DNA of 64,000 bases from positions 4,785,187-4,849,186 of the forward strand of contig JAZBQD010000027.1 of NCBI GenBank assembly GCA_036583965.1. Reading direction: 5' to 3'. Shown here one piece after another: positions 12,316 through 24,288 of the stretch. Origin of the DNA: Prunella strophiata (lineage: Eukaryota > Chordata > Aves > Passeriformes > Prunellidae). The notes under the pieces were generated by a model. That model did no database searches. It was not told the origin of the DNA and was given only the letters and a program-made list of their open reading frames with translations. The position numbers and the translations under genes were made by a program. The stretch's first letter is position 1. Each line of letters starts with the position of its first letter.

Positions 12316-15300
12316 CATGAGGGCACAGCCAGGGCCTGGCACCACTGTCTGACCCAGCACAGACCAGCTCCAGAGGCACTGGAGGGGCCATTACAAGACA
12401 GTTTTCCCTGAGGGATGGAATGCACTCTTTGATGGAGTTTGCCTAAGCCCTAAAAGCCAGCACATCCTCTCGCTCTGCGGAGCGGGGCTGGCCAGAAGCA
12501 AACATTGTTGATGTTCACCTGCTGCAGATCTGCACAGCAGCTCTGACAGTGGAAGACAAAACCTAAGATGAAGGCAGAGGGATAAAAAGGCATCATTTGT
12601 CAACAGGGCTGCAAACTGAACACTAGACAGATCAGATACTGGAGTAGGAATGGGAGTTGTCTGGTACAAAGACATCCTTGAGGTGAAAGAGCCAGGATAA
12701 AGAAATCTGGTCCAAAAGGATCTTTCAAATCACCATGTGGCCCTGCAGATACCAAACAGTGATGGGGTTTTTTCTACAGGTTTGTGGGTTGGACAAGGGT
12801 TTCACAACATGGCTGTGCTCAGTTCCCTCATACCTGGTCTGCATAAAACATTTCTGCTACAATGGTGGGCCAAAGTGGATTCTGTGCCTGTCTGCTCTAA
12901 ACTCCTGCAAAGAAGGAAATGTTTCCTGCAGATCCAGGCTTTCTTTTCATTTTGAAGTCACAGAAACGTGAGTTTCTTTGGCAGAGTTTCCTGGTTTGCC
13001 TCGTTGGAGTCGAAGTAACCAAAGCAAATGAATCAGGAGCAAGATGAGTAAGTCCATGTCTATCCAGTTGATAACCATCTTACAAAGCTGTTCAAGGGCA
13101 AAAAAAGTACATTCTCCTGTATTGAATCAGGACATCATAACTACGAAGTGTTCCAAGTTAAACACATTCAAAAACTGTTTGACTCATGTTTCACATTTAA
13201 TTCTAGATCTCTAAAAAAGTTTACAAAAGCAAAGCTTGCCTGGACTAAACAACAGAACTGCATGAGGCACGTGGCATTAGCTCAGGCTTCTCTGGCCAGC
13301 TTTCTAAATGAAGTGTTTGGAAATAAGAGAAACACACAGATTTGGAAGTGGAATGGATAAGAGATTTAGTTTCTCCTTTTATAACAGAGTCCTGGGCAAA
13401 TCTGAAGGAGCCTGCAAAGCTTCAACAAGACATGCCTTAAAAGCAGCAGCAGCTCTGTCCACATAGAGTGGAATTATTAAAAGCAAGGCAAAAGAGAAAG
13501 ATTCAACACAGTGCTGGAGAGCTGCCGAAAAGCCCACATTTGTGATGTAGTGTTTGGACTCAAATCATGTTAGCAGGGCAAAATAAATCTGCAGAAAGTA
13601 AGAAAGTCTGAGCAGAGGGGATGTAGCCAAGGTCCAAAACTGGTCACAAATTCAAGTGGTGGGTAGTTCAAAAGGGAAGTATTTGAAACTCTAATTCTAC
13701 AGAGCAAAAAGCTGGCTCTGCTGCCATGCTCGGGGTTTATTTTGAAGGTCACACATGTATTAGAGTACCAAGGGAGCAAAATCTGAGTGATCAACAGAAT
13801 GGCAGAGCAGAGAGCACTATAAAGACTTCATTTCCCTCACAGGTTCTACAATGGGCAGCTCAGTTACTGGCAGTGAGGATGTTATTTCTAATGTAAATAT
13901 TTCGCTTTCAGCACAGCTGAACTGGGAGGGATTATAACAAGTAATGAATGAACTTCCAAATACCTCTCCAAGCCAAAAACCCCAGTGATGGCATGCAGAG
14001 CTGAATCCTTTCAATCATCCAGAAAGAGATGGAGAGGATTTTGCATGGCTCTTGGTAATTACTGCCTCCAAAACTGCCAGCGATGCCTTTTCCCACCTTG
14101 GTCAAGGCAATTATTCTTCCAGGTTCTCACTCTTGGCCCACACCTCCATTGTCAAGTCAATGGAAGAATGACAACATCCACCAGCTGCCTGGACAACATC
14201 CAGCCTGGATTATTACAATGAGCTTGCATGAGAAACAGGATTAGGAAAGCAGGGAAACTCTACTGATAAAGCTGCCCCATTTGTTTTGATTCAAGATATT
14301 GAAGTTGTTCAGTAAATATCTGTGGTACATGGGAGACTTCCCTGCACTCTGAACAGCTCCACGGGGTTTGATCAGCTTCTGCTTTATTGCAAAATCAGAG
14401 AGCTGGGGGTGATGGCTGGGTCAGTCTCCATTAAAATTTTCTAGGTTTAGCTTTTGTATCATTTTCTCCTTGAAACAGAAGAAACTATTCCTAGAAATTG
14501 CCTACGATGTGGTCGGGATGGAAAGTTCTTTGTGCAGGACATCCCTGTTTAATTTACAGCACATCATAATGTTCCCATGCCTCCTAATAACATAAGTTAG
14601 CATCCATACTCTTAAAATATGGTCCAGACAGATGGGTTTGCATATTTACAAGCCCAGCAATGAAATATTCGATGCAGCAGTTGCTTCTATCACATCCATT
14701 TTGTTAAAAGACACTCTGGAGTATTATTCTGAAAACTAAAAGGACCACCCTGTGCTGAAATTGCAGGATATCACTGGACTGTGCAAACTGACTGGGGCTT
14801 GAAGAATTTATGAATGAAATTGCAGAGTGTGGCTGTCCATCCTGCAGAGAAGGGACCCAACAACCAGGGAGGTCCCTCCCTGTTAGCCCTGCACATTTAC
14901 CTGCCCACTGAGCTCATTCCAGAGTCACCTCCAAGGGCTCAGCCAGTGCTGGGAAGGTGACAAATGACATAGCAGCAGACAGTCTATTGTGTCACATTAT
15001 GACCACCTCTCTGACTTTGTGACAATCTCTTTGGTCTGATTTTAAAACCTTTGTGGTGTTGGTATCACTGATGTCACATCTGAGCAGAACCTGAACTCAG
15101 GAACTCCTCTTTTCTATTCTGTTCTGCTTCTCTCTCGTTATTTGCTTACAGGCCCTTAGCAAAACAAATCCCAGGGAGAAAATTTTGTATGGTTAGATGT
15201 GAAAAAAAGACACAACATAAGAGAAATTCATTTTGAAGGAAACCATAGTGCTTGTCTGACCCTCCCACAGCTCACAATACTCTGTGAGATAACAGAGATA

Positions 15301-16265
15301 CTTTCTACTGTCTTCCAAAACAAGATGTTTTCTGATCTCCAGGATACTCTGACTGATGTGGCTTTTGTTCCCACACAAATAAAGCTTTTAATCCTCTCCT
15401 TTAGCCTTGTTTTTGGACATGAGGCAGGTAAAAAAACCAAAACAGTGATTACAAACTGTTCCCTGTTCTGGGCAGAGTAATGACTGCAGAAAACACAATC
15501 CCAAGTGCCAAGCAAAATGGTAAAGGTTAGCATTATTTGTCATTACAAGTGAAGAAAGAATACTAGCAGCCAGAAGCTCTGTGCAGGGATGTGAAATCCA
15601 TTTTTTTCCCACTTTTTTTCTGTTTTGACAACTAGGAATAATATTTTTCAATTGCTAGATCAACCCAAAAGCTGTGGCACAGCAGCCTTAAAAGGATTCA
15701 GGGCCTGCAAGGGCAGCAGAGAGGCAGGGATTTGTGAGCAGCTCCACACACACAACTTTGACCATTCCTGTGGATCCTGAGCCAGCTCCTGACCTCATTC
15801 AGATCCAGATAAATCCACAGCCATTTCAGTGGGGCTGTGGGGATGTGAGATCAGAGTTTGGCTGGTCGTGTTGGCCGAGCTGTGGCAGGTGGGCACTTGC
15901 CAAAGAGCTCAGTAATGGATCGTGTAAACACCAGCATTGCTCACAAGCATTATGTAACCTGCTGCTTTAGAGAGGGATTTGCAAAAGGCTCTGGTCTCCA
16001 TGGCTCTCCTGCTCCACCCCTGTGCCATCACAGAGATCTTGTGTCAGGTCCACCCTTGCTGAGCACAGGTGGTGTTGTTTCTGGAATTTCACATGGACAC
16101 TCTGTCTCCTTGCAGAAAGGGCAGTGCAGTATTTACACAACCAACAAGCCCAGAATTAGAGCAGGCCTGGGCTTAGCTCTGAGTTTTTCCAGCTCCTCAC
16201 CTCATGCCTACTCATCCCTCCTGGCCAGCATGGAGATGCAGGGTTTGGGAAGAACAATCAGCTCT
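12316..16265. other. Non-genic interval
   Basis: No gene is recognised. A short near-palindrome (arms CAGGGAGG and CCTCCCTG, 2-bp centre) sits at 14865-14882. Open frames are below about 100 codons apart from 15858-16406, whose 3' part runs into the CR1 copy and is therefore not a gene. Confidence 0.55.
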
Positions 16266-16680
16266 GGACTCTATGAGGAACAACTGAGGGAGCTGGGGGT
16301 GCTCAGCCTGGAGAAAAGGAGACTCAGGAGTGAACTCATCACTCTCTACAGCTCCCTGAAGGGTGGCTGTGCTCAGCTGGGGTTGGGCTCCTTCTTCAGG
16401 AACTGACAGAACCAGAGGTCACAGTCTCAAGCTGCATCAAATGAAATATAGGTTGGATGTCAGGAAAAGGTTTTTCATGGAAAGAGTGATAAAGTTCTGG
16501 AATGGCTGCCTGGGGAGATGGTGGAGTCACCATCCCTGGATGTGTTTAAAAAAGGATTGGATGTGGCACTGAGTGCCATGATTTAGTTGTGTTTGGGCAT
16601 GGGTTGGATTCAATGATCTTTAAGGTCTCTTCCAACCCAGTGATTCTGTGAATTCTGTGTGAATTCTGTGAATTCTGTGG
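16266..16680 (+). mobile_element. CR1 LINE, 5'-truncated 3' end with octamer tail
   Basis: The sequence follows the CR1 3' end in order. It contains CAACTGAGGGAGCTGGGG, then CAGCCTGGAGAAAAGGAGAC, AACTCATCACTCTCTACAGC, TTGGATGTCAGGAAAAGG, GGTGGAGTCACCATCCCTGG, GATTGGATGTGGCACTGAGT and GGTCTCTTCCAACCCAGTGA. It ends in imperfect copies of ATTCTGTG (16643-16680), the tail unit of avian CR1. It is non-autonomous and lacks the reverse-transcriptase body. The order and the tail show plus orientation. The abundance of this family in birds is the main clue to the organism. Confidence 0.95.
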
Positions 16681-16681
16681 G

Positions 16682-16701
16682 TCAGCTCAGCTCAGCTCAG
16701 C
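16682..16701 (+). repeat. (TCAGC)4 tandem repeat
   Basis: Four exact copies of TCAGC start two bases after the CR1 octamer tail. The repeat may be derived from, or seeded by, the element's 3' junction. Confidence 0.9.
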
Positions 16702-19230
16702 CTAAGAGAGCAAGGGCAAAAATGCCTCATGGAAAATAGAGACAAAATAATTGTTTGGGCCACTGGGCACACAGGTCAGTGAAAGGAATGAGAGTGGGGA
16801 AGGTAATTCTGGAGCATGGCCTCAACAGCCACCCTTGTTCATCCCCTACATCAGCAAATTCCTAAATATCTAATCCTTGCACACCTGCTCTCCCTCCCAC
16901 CCAGACACTTCACCACCTACTCCAATCTTCTTCCCTCCCAGTTCATGTCCCATTAAGTCATGGCTGGTGACAATAACTATAAAAACAGCCCAAATTAAGA
17001 AGAACAATATTCTGTTCTGAAAGAAAACTCTCCACAATCCACAGTTTAGTCTGATTCCTTGCTCTTTTACATACTTTAAGAGACGTGACCATGTTGTAGC
17101 ATACTAAAAGATTTATTTCTAATATGAAACACATATTTAGTATTGGTTTGGCAGTGGTAGGAAGGAAACCACAGGCAGCTGGCATGGATTAAGTGTTAGT
17201 TGCTTGATAAACCTGGAGTTGTCAGAACTTCCAGCTTCCCTACTGAATCTGCTGCCATCCAGAACTAAATATTTGAGAAGGATGCTTTTGGATGAGCAGG
17301 GCTTTGTTCTTAACATCTTAACTGCAGGGATACCAGCAAGAGATACATGTTTGTACACATAAAATTTCTATTAAAAACAAGAACTGCCTGGAGCTTCTCT
17401 AACATTCTCTCTGTCAGCTGCCTGGGAACAGCTTTAGATGCATTAGCAGTGCCCTTCTGGATCCTTCCAAATTATGAATATTACAAACACAGTAGCTCAA
17501 TGTTTCCTGGAATAGCTTCACTATCTGAAATTTCCACTGTTTCAAGTTAGAGAATTCTGAGTCTTTTTTCCTTTGAATGCCAGACCCTGTTTATTGACTA
17601 ATATTCAACTGTTCTCTAAGGGAAATGGAAAAAACTCAGGTTTATGATGCTGTCACCTGAATGACTGCAGTGCTTAACACAGTGCAAAATCTGAATTAGA
17701 TATTCCAAATTGCTAAATTCACTTCCAGTGACTCACTGGAAGTATTGGAGCTTTAAAATCTTCATTTGGTAGTAAAACACTGGCACCCAAGTGTTTCCAA
17801 AAAGCTGACATGGGAGGCTTTTGAACATAGGCCAAACAAATTAATTTTGGAATTTGAAATAACATCCATAAGGATTTTTTCCTATTTGTTCAGTTCTAGT
17901 CACTGTTTCTTACTGACATACCTTCTGACTTGAAGTAGGAGTGAAGACTCTTTAAAATGTCTCACAATTATTCATTTATGAAGTGTGGGACAGAACACTG
18001 AAAATTGAGATTTTTTGCCTTAAAAATGTCAGTGCAGGTGTCTTGACATTCTCCATTCTCTACCATGTGTCCCAGGAGCAGGGGTTTGCTCTCCCTCCAC
18101 CCCATGGAGCACTGCCTTGGAAACTCCAAGCACTCAAGTGTCAGGACACTCAATCCTTCTGCAACCCCCAAAGAAATTATTCCATGTACAGACCAACCAA
18201 AACCAATAACCACCATATTCCCAATACTTGCCTTTTGTTATACATGGCTCACATGGTTTTAAGCATTTTCCTGTAACTTGCAGCTCCACAAACTTTTAAT
18301 TCCAAAAGCACCACAGGATCCCTTGATTCCAGGAGATGGTGCTTTAAGGAAAAAAAACTCCAGAAGCAGCAAGGAGAAACCCAAACCATTCCCAACAGCA
18401 CTGGGGTGTGTCCTTTACATTTCACAGCATCATCAAGGATTCATGTGCCTGTTTCTAATGAAGAGAAAAAGCAAATTTACTTTGGACAAAGTCACCTCTG
18501 ACAGCCATTTGCCACAAAGCAAAGATAATTAAACAAAACCTTTTCAGGATATGGCTCCTAACAGGACACCCTGCTTGCTTGTCATGGGAGGAACATGCCA
18601 GAAAACAGCCTTGTGCTTAGCAAGTAATCTTGGATTTCACAGCTCTAAATGCAATTTTATGCCAGATTTTTGTCACCCAACCTTCCATTAAAGCTCACAT
18701 ATTAACAGTGTCAGATGCCAAGCGACCTCCCACGACCCCTTGGAAGGTGATTGCCACTGAACAAACAGCTTGCTTTCCTTGGCAGCCTTACAAGTGATTC
18801 CCATGAGGATGAGGCTGCCTTGAGATCATCCACAGCAGCTCCAAATCACCAAAGGCCAGAGAGGAATCATCCATGCAGCACTAATTTTGCACAGGAACCT
18901 TTAAAGCACCATGAACTGAACTCAGCTTAGCTATAAAGCCTCTTGCAGCTTGGCTTCTGTGTGTGGGTGTATTCATTTTCCATCTGTTAGAGGTAGGGCA
19001 GTTATCTGCTGTTCATTGGGCAGTTTTTCTTTATCTCTTCCACAGCCAATCCTCCCTCCAGGAGATCTCTGGTGTTAATGGGCCATTAATTATTAATTAT
19101 CTTCTGTCCATGGCCAGTGAGTGTCCCTGCATGGCTGATAAAATTCCATCATCCCTCTGGGAGATGCTCAGCCAAGCATTCCTGCCTGGATAGAATCTGA
19201 CCCTGGAACAGCACAGCAGCCTTTGCCCAC
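16702..19230. other. Non-genic interval upstream of the minisatellite
   Basis: No gene is recognised. It contains the AP-1-centred palindrome listed separately and a 15-bp palindrome at 19075-19089 (arms TTAATGG and CCATTAA around one G). The 100 bp before the array are ordinary unique-looking DNA. Confidence 0.55.
17721..17743. repeat. Perfect 23-bp palindrome centred on an AP-1 word
   Basis: Arms ACTTCCAGTGA and TCACTGGAAGT are exact reverse complements around a single C. The centre reads TGACTCA, the consensus TPA-response (AP-1) site, so the two-fold symmetry of that site extends outward by eight bases on each side. It could be an AP-1/bZIP binding site or simply a chance cruciform-capable palindrome. 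No gene is adjacent in this window. Confidence 0.9.
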
Positions 19231-21759
19231 TGCTGCATTCCCAGAGGAGCAGCTTTCTTCCTCTGCATTCCCAGAGGAGCAGCTTTCTTCTCCTCTGCAT
19301 TCCCAGAGGAGCAGCTTTCTTCTCCTCTGCATTCCCAGAGGAGCAGCTTTCTTCTCCTCTGCATTCCCAGAGGAGCAGCTTTCTTCTCCTCTGCATTCCC
19401 AGAGGAGCAGCTTTCTTCTCCTCTGCATTCCCAGAGGAGCAGCTTTCTTCTCCTCTGCATTCCCAGAGGAGCAGCTTTCTTCTCCTCTGCATTCCCAGAG
19501 GAGCAGCTTTCTTCTCCTCTGCATTCCCAGAGGAGCAGCTTTCTTCTCCTCTGCATTCCCAGAGGAGCAGCTTTCTTCTCCTCTGCATTCCCAGAGGAGC
19601 AGCTTTCTTCTCCTCTGCATTCCCAGAGGAGCAGCTTTCTTCTCCTCTGCATTCCCAGAGGAGCAGCTTTCTTCTCCTCTGCATTCCCAGAGGAGCAGCT
19701 TTCTTCTCCTCTGCATTCCCAGAGGAGCAGCTTTCTTCTCCTCTGCATTCCCAGAGGAGCAGCTTTCTTCTCCTCTGCATTCCCAGAGGAGCAGCTTTCT
19801 TCTCCTCTGCATTCCCAGAGGAGCAGCTTTCTTCTCCTCTGCATTCCCAGAGGAGCAGCTTTCTTCTCCTCTGCATTCCCAGAGGAGCAGCTTTCTTCTC
19901 CTCTGCATTCCCAGAGGAGCAGCTTTCTTCTCCTCTGCATTCCCAGAGGAGCAGCTTTCTTCTCCTCTGCATTCCCAGAGGAGCAGCTTTCTTCTCCTCT
20001 GCATTCCCAGAGGAGCAGCTTTCTTCTCCTCTGCATTCCCAGAGGAGCAGCTTTCTTCTCCTCTGCATTCCCAGAGGAGCAGCTTTCTTCTCCTCTGCAT
20101 TCCCAGAGGAGCAGCTTTCTTCTCCTCTGCATTCCCAGAGGAGCAGCTTTCTTCTCCTCTGCATTCCCAGAGGAGCAGCTTTCTTCTCCTCTGCATTCCC
20201 AGAGGAGCAGCTTTCTTCTCCTCTGCATTCCCAGAGGAGCAGCTTTCTTCTCCTCTGCATTCCCAGAGGAGCAGCTTTCTTCTCCTCTGCATTCCCAGAG
20301 GAGCAGCTTTCTTCTCCTCTGCATTCCCAGAGGAGCAGCTTTCTTCTCCTCTGCATTCCCAGAGGAGCAGCTTTCTTCTCCTCTGCATTCCCAGAGGAGC
20401 AGCTTTCTTCTCCTCTGCATTCCCAGAGGAGCAGCTTTCTTCTCCTCTGCATTCCCAGAGGAGCAGCTTTCTTCTCCTCTGCATTCCCAGAGGAGCAGCT
20501 TTCTTCTCCTCTGCATTCCCAGAGGAGCAGCTTTCTTCTCCTCTGCATTCCCAGAGGAGCAGCTTTCTTCTCCTCTGCATTCCCAGAGGAGCAGCTTTCT
20601 TCTCCTCTGCATTCCCAGAGGAGCAGCTTTCTTCTCCTCTGCATTCCCAGAGGAGCAGCTTTCTTCTCCTCTGCATTCCCAGAGGAGCAGCTTTCTTCTC
20701 CTCTGCATTCCCAGAGGAGCAGCTTTCTTCTCCTCTGCATTCCCAGAGGAGCAGCTTTCTTCTCCTCTGCATTCCCAGAGGAGCAGCTTTCTTCTCCTCT
20801 GCATTCCCAGAGGAGCAGCTTTCTTCTCCTCTGCATTCCCAGAGGAGCAGCTTTCTTCTCCTCTGCATTCCCAGAGGAGCAGCTTTCTTCTCCTCTGCAT
20901 TCCCAGAGGAGCAGCTTTCTTCTCCTCTGCATTCCCAGAGGAGCAGCTTTCTTCTCCTCTGCATTCCCAGAGGAGCAGCTTTCTTCTCCTCTGCATTCCC
21001 AGAGGAGCAGCTTTCTTCTCCTCTGCATTCCCAGAGGAGCAGCTTTCTTCTCCTCTGCATTCCCAGAGGAGCAGCTTTCTTCTCCTCTGCATTCCCAGAG
21101 GAGCAGCTTTCTTCTCCTCTGCATTCCCAGAGGAGCAGCTTTCTTCTCCTCTGCATTCCCAGAGGAGCAGCTTTCTTCTCCTCTGCATTCCCAGAGGAGC
21201 AGCTTTCTTCTCCTCTGCATTCCCAGAGGAGCAGCTTTCTTCTCCTCTGCATTCCCAGAGGAGCAGCTTTCTTCTCCTCTGCATTCCCAGAGGAGCAGCT
21301 TTCTTCTCCTCTGCATTCCCAGAGGAGCAGCTTTCTTCTCCTCTGCATTCCCAGAGGAGCAGCTTTCTTCTCCTCTGCATTCCCAGAGGAGCAGCTTTCT
21401 TCTCCTCTGCATTCCCAGAGGAGCAGCTTTCTTCTCCTCTGCATTCCCAGAGGAGCAGCTTTCTTCTCCTCTGCATTCCCAGAGGAGCAGCTTTCTTCTC
21501 CTCTGCATTCCCAGAGGAGCAGCTTTCTTCTCCTCTGCATTCCCAGAGGAGCAGCTTTCTTCTCCTCTGCATTCCCAGAGGAGCAGCTTTCTTCTCCTCT
21601 GCATTCCCAGAGGAGCAGCTTTCTTCTCCTCTGCATTCCCAGAGGAGCAGCTTTCTTCTCCTCTGCATTCCCAGAGGAGCAGCTTTCTTCTCCTCTGCAT
21701 TCCCAGAGGAGCAGCTTTCTTCTCCTCTGCATTCCCAGAGGAGCAGCTTTCTTCTCCTC
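19231..21759. repeat. 32-bp minisatellite, 79 copies, homogeneous
   Basis: A 32-bp unit beginning CTCTGCATTC is repeated 78 times head to tail from 19261 to 21756, with no substitution or length change that I can see. A 30-bp variant copy (19231-19260, starting TGCTGC and missing the last TC) precedes it, and the first three bases of another copy follow. Each unit has an 8-bp inverted repeat (CTCCTCTG and CAGAGGAG, 6-nt loop) and a 14-base pyrimidine run. It is richer in G+C (17 of 32) than the flanks appear to be and contains no CpG. Because 32 is not a multiple of 3, every frame cycles through all three phases. None contains a stop codon, so all six frames stay open. Confidence 0.99.
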
Positions 21760-22234
21760 CATTTCAAGGAAGGCTCCTGCCTTCCTTAGCAGACACCTGT
21801 CTTTTCAAACCAAGGCAGTGGAGAAGATTTCACCCCCCACCAGCTGCCAAGCCCAAAGGAGGTTGTTCTGTGGGCATCACTTCATTCTTCAGGTGAGTTT
21901 CCAACAATGAAGTTGCTGCACCAATCCTCCTGCAAATATTTTGGCCTTTGGCTCACTTTCCCCACAGAGCCCCTTCAAATGCCACTAAGCTAGAAGTGAA
22001 AAATAGGACTTGGAGAGCACATTTAACATAAGTAAAGAGATTAAGAGGTTTATCTGTCAACACTGGATTCCAGATGTTTTTAAATTAAAAGAAAAAACAG
22101 GAGACTAAGAGAGATGTTAATTATAAGCTCTTTTCTTCCTTTTAAAATGTTTTAAAATATTGCTTAAAATACCTAACTTTTTCTGTAGGTTTTGGAGAGG
22201 GTTTAAAAAAAAATATCAGCATACATTTCAGACT

Positions 22235-22260
22235 AAACTTCAGTGTCTGCACTGAAGTTT
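22235..22260. repeat. Perfect hairpin, 11-bp stem, 4-nt loop
   Basis: Arms AAACTTCAGTG (22235-22245) and CACTGAAGTTT (22250-22260) are exact reverse complements around TCTG. This is too short for a microRNA precursor. It could form a small cruciform or an RNA hairpin if transcribed. Confidence 0.9.
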
Positions 22261-23786
22261 GAATATGTTTCTCCTGGTACATAATATCAGAGTTTCTTTG
22301 CATAACCAACATTCACAGAGGAGTTATTTCATAGAAATCCCTGTGTATGACTTCACCAGTGCCAAAGCTCAGGCTCAGAAAGATATTGAATTCCACTGGT
22401 TTTCATCCTTGACTCTCAATTTCCATCCCTAGTCCACTTCTAGGATAAATGAAATCATGGACCTACAGCTGAACCCACAGCAAGCTCCTGTGACACAGTG
22501 AATAAGTTTTAAAAAATAATGTGAAAAGTGGATGGGACTAATTTGAAAACAAGCAAATCCCAATAGTGGTTAAATTCAGAGTTAAACCCATTATAAAAAA
22601 GGGGAGCCAGCCCCTTCTGTTTTACCCATCTCCCATGTGGAGGACATCTATTTTAATGTTCCTTGGGGCTCTACCAGTGGCTTCTGGGATTTACTTGATC
22701 AGTTTGTGCTGAATTTTTACTGCCAGTCTCTCCAAGATGAAATTTTTATTAATGTCCCATATCTAATACAGATTCTGCTCCTGTAGGTTTCCTATCCTCT
22801 GAAAAGCAGAGCAGAAGAGAGGACTGAGAGGTCACTTCACCGTGTCAGGCACATCAGATGGCACTTACCACCCTCCTCTTGGACATGAGTGCCATCAATT
22901 AACCTGATAAAAATGGTGGGGAAAGTTTGTGCCAGCTGAGCATTTCACAGTGTAAAGGATCTGATGCTGCAGCCCTGGGACAGATGGCTTTGGATAAAAA
23001 TGGGAGATAAAGAACCCCCCCAAACCAGGGGGTTCTCCTAGCACAGGAATTCCACTGAGACTGGGTGTTCTGGAAGAGCAATCATTGATTCTGTGACAAT
23101 TCCAGGGGATTTTGAGCAGTTGATGACCTGATACAAAAGAGCTGAGAAGTTAATGTGTTTGGGGTTTTTTTGCAATAATGAATTTTAACAGGAAAGAGCC
23201 CATTTTATTTCCAAACTCCAGATTTGGCTGCCAATCCCCAAATTGGGGTGTGTAAAGACAGATAAAAGCTGATTCATTATAACATTCTGCAGAGATTGCA
23301 TGGAAGACAAAGACATAATCCCTGATTTATGTTCCCTATGAACACATGCCTCAAAAAATTTGGGGGTTTCTCACAGGATTTTAAGATGTTTTCTAGATTT
23401 CTACCCACACAATTCAAGCCTGTTAGCCAGACAAGAACACTGAGAAAGCTGAACATTTCCAAATGCTGGGCCATTGGAGCCTGGTGATGGAGGGCCTGAA
23501 TCCTGCCCCTGATGCAAAGTTCATTGGGTCAATATTGCAGTGAGCTTTCTTAAACCAGGCCAGTTTTACTGACTGTAGCCCCACAGATGGTTTATTTTGT
23601 CCAAATTTGTGAAGTTTATTGAGAAAGGCCTCACCATGTCTCTTTCTACCAGAGAACTAACAATGTTGACTGAATTAGGGATCTATTTCTTCATACATTT
23701 CATATAAATCCTGCTGGCTCTGTTACTTGTTCAGGAATCACAAATTCTTGGAAAACTTCAATGTATTCTGGGTCCTTTCCTCTTAC

Positions 23787-23875
23787 CTTTGGATCTCCTT
23801 CTTGGTCCCATATTCTTTTCCACAAACCAAGTAACTCTACCCCTCTCCTTGGCCACAGACAGTTATTGAGTCTCT
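23787..23875 (-). other. Exon-like segment, unproven
   Basis: On the minus strand an 89-nt segment is preceded by a pyrimidine-rich tract ending in CATAG and followed by a consensus donor (AAG then GTAAGA). One frame is open through it and well past the donor, for 69 codons from a start at 23909 to a stop at 23700. The peptide resembles no family I know. It could be a lncRNA exon, a chance cryptic exon or part of a decayed gene. Nothing else nearby pairs with it. Confidence 0.15.
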
Positions 23876-24283
23876 CTATGAGCAGCAGCACAGACAAAGG
23901 TTTGTTCAAAAAATCTGATCAGCAGGAGTGATGAGAGGTGGCTGCAGGGAGCCCCCAAACCAGGTACCACAACAACCTGCCTTGGAACAAGGGATGGCAA
24001 CACTGAGGGCACTTCCCTGGGAGTCCTAAGCAATTCATAGATATTTCAGAATTCAGGATTCATTCTCTCATAGAAGACAACTAATGTCTTTTCTTACTGT
24101 TGATGGTATCCCAGAGCAAACCTGCAACATCCCTCATTTGTCCCTTGATGGAGTACCTTTAACTGGGCCAAAATCCATCTTCCTTTTTCCACAAAGCCAG
24201 CTGACATCTTGAGTTCATATGAGGCACACTGTGTTTTCTCTGCCATATCCCTGAGCCTGACTTCATTATTTTATATTTATGTG

Positions 24284-24288
<5 letters not shown>

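Larger units (their letters stand above)
21760..24288. other. Non-genic interval downstream of the minisatellite
   Basis: No gene is recognised. It includes the 26-bp hairpin at 22235-22260 and the weak exon-like segment at 23787-23875, which are listed separately. The remainder is unique-looking DNA with short A/T runs. Confidence 0.55.

Noticed and set aside
12084..12320. Poly-T plus GCAG as a splice acceptor with an 87-codon frame after it
   Set aside because: No donor or recognisable peptide follows. The T tract is a simple homopolymer.
15858..16406. 182-codon frame
   Set aside because: Its 3' part is inside a CR1 copy and the remainder resembles no protein.
19231..21759. CRISPR-like array of 32-bp repeats
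   Set aside because: There are no unique spacers; units abut head to tail, and the host is a vertebrate.
19097..21767. Three overlapping minus-strand frames of 864-872 codons
   Set aside because: Same cause: a stop-free 32-bp unit. The three are the same repeat peptide in shifted phase.
19223..21910. 895-codon plus-strand frame across the minisatellite
   Set aside because: It is the tandem repeat read in one frame. The other five frames are equally open, so openness carries no evidence of coding.
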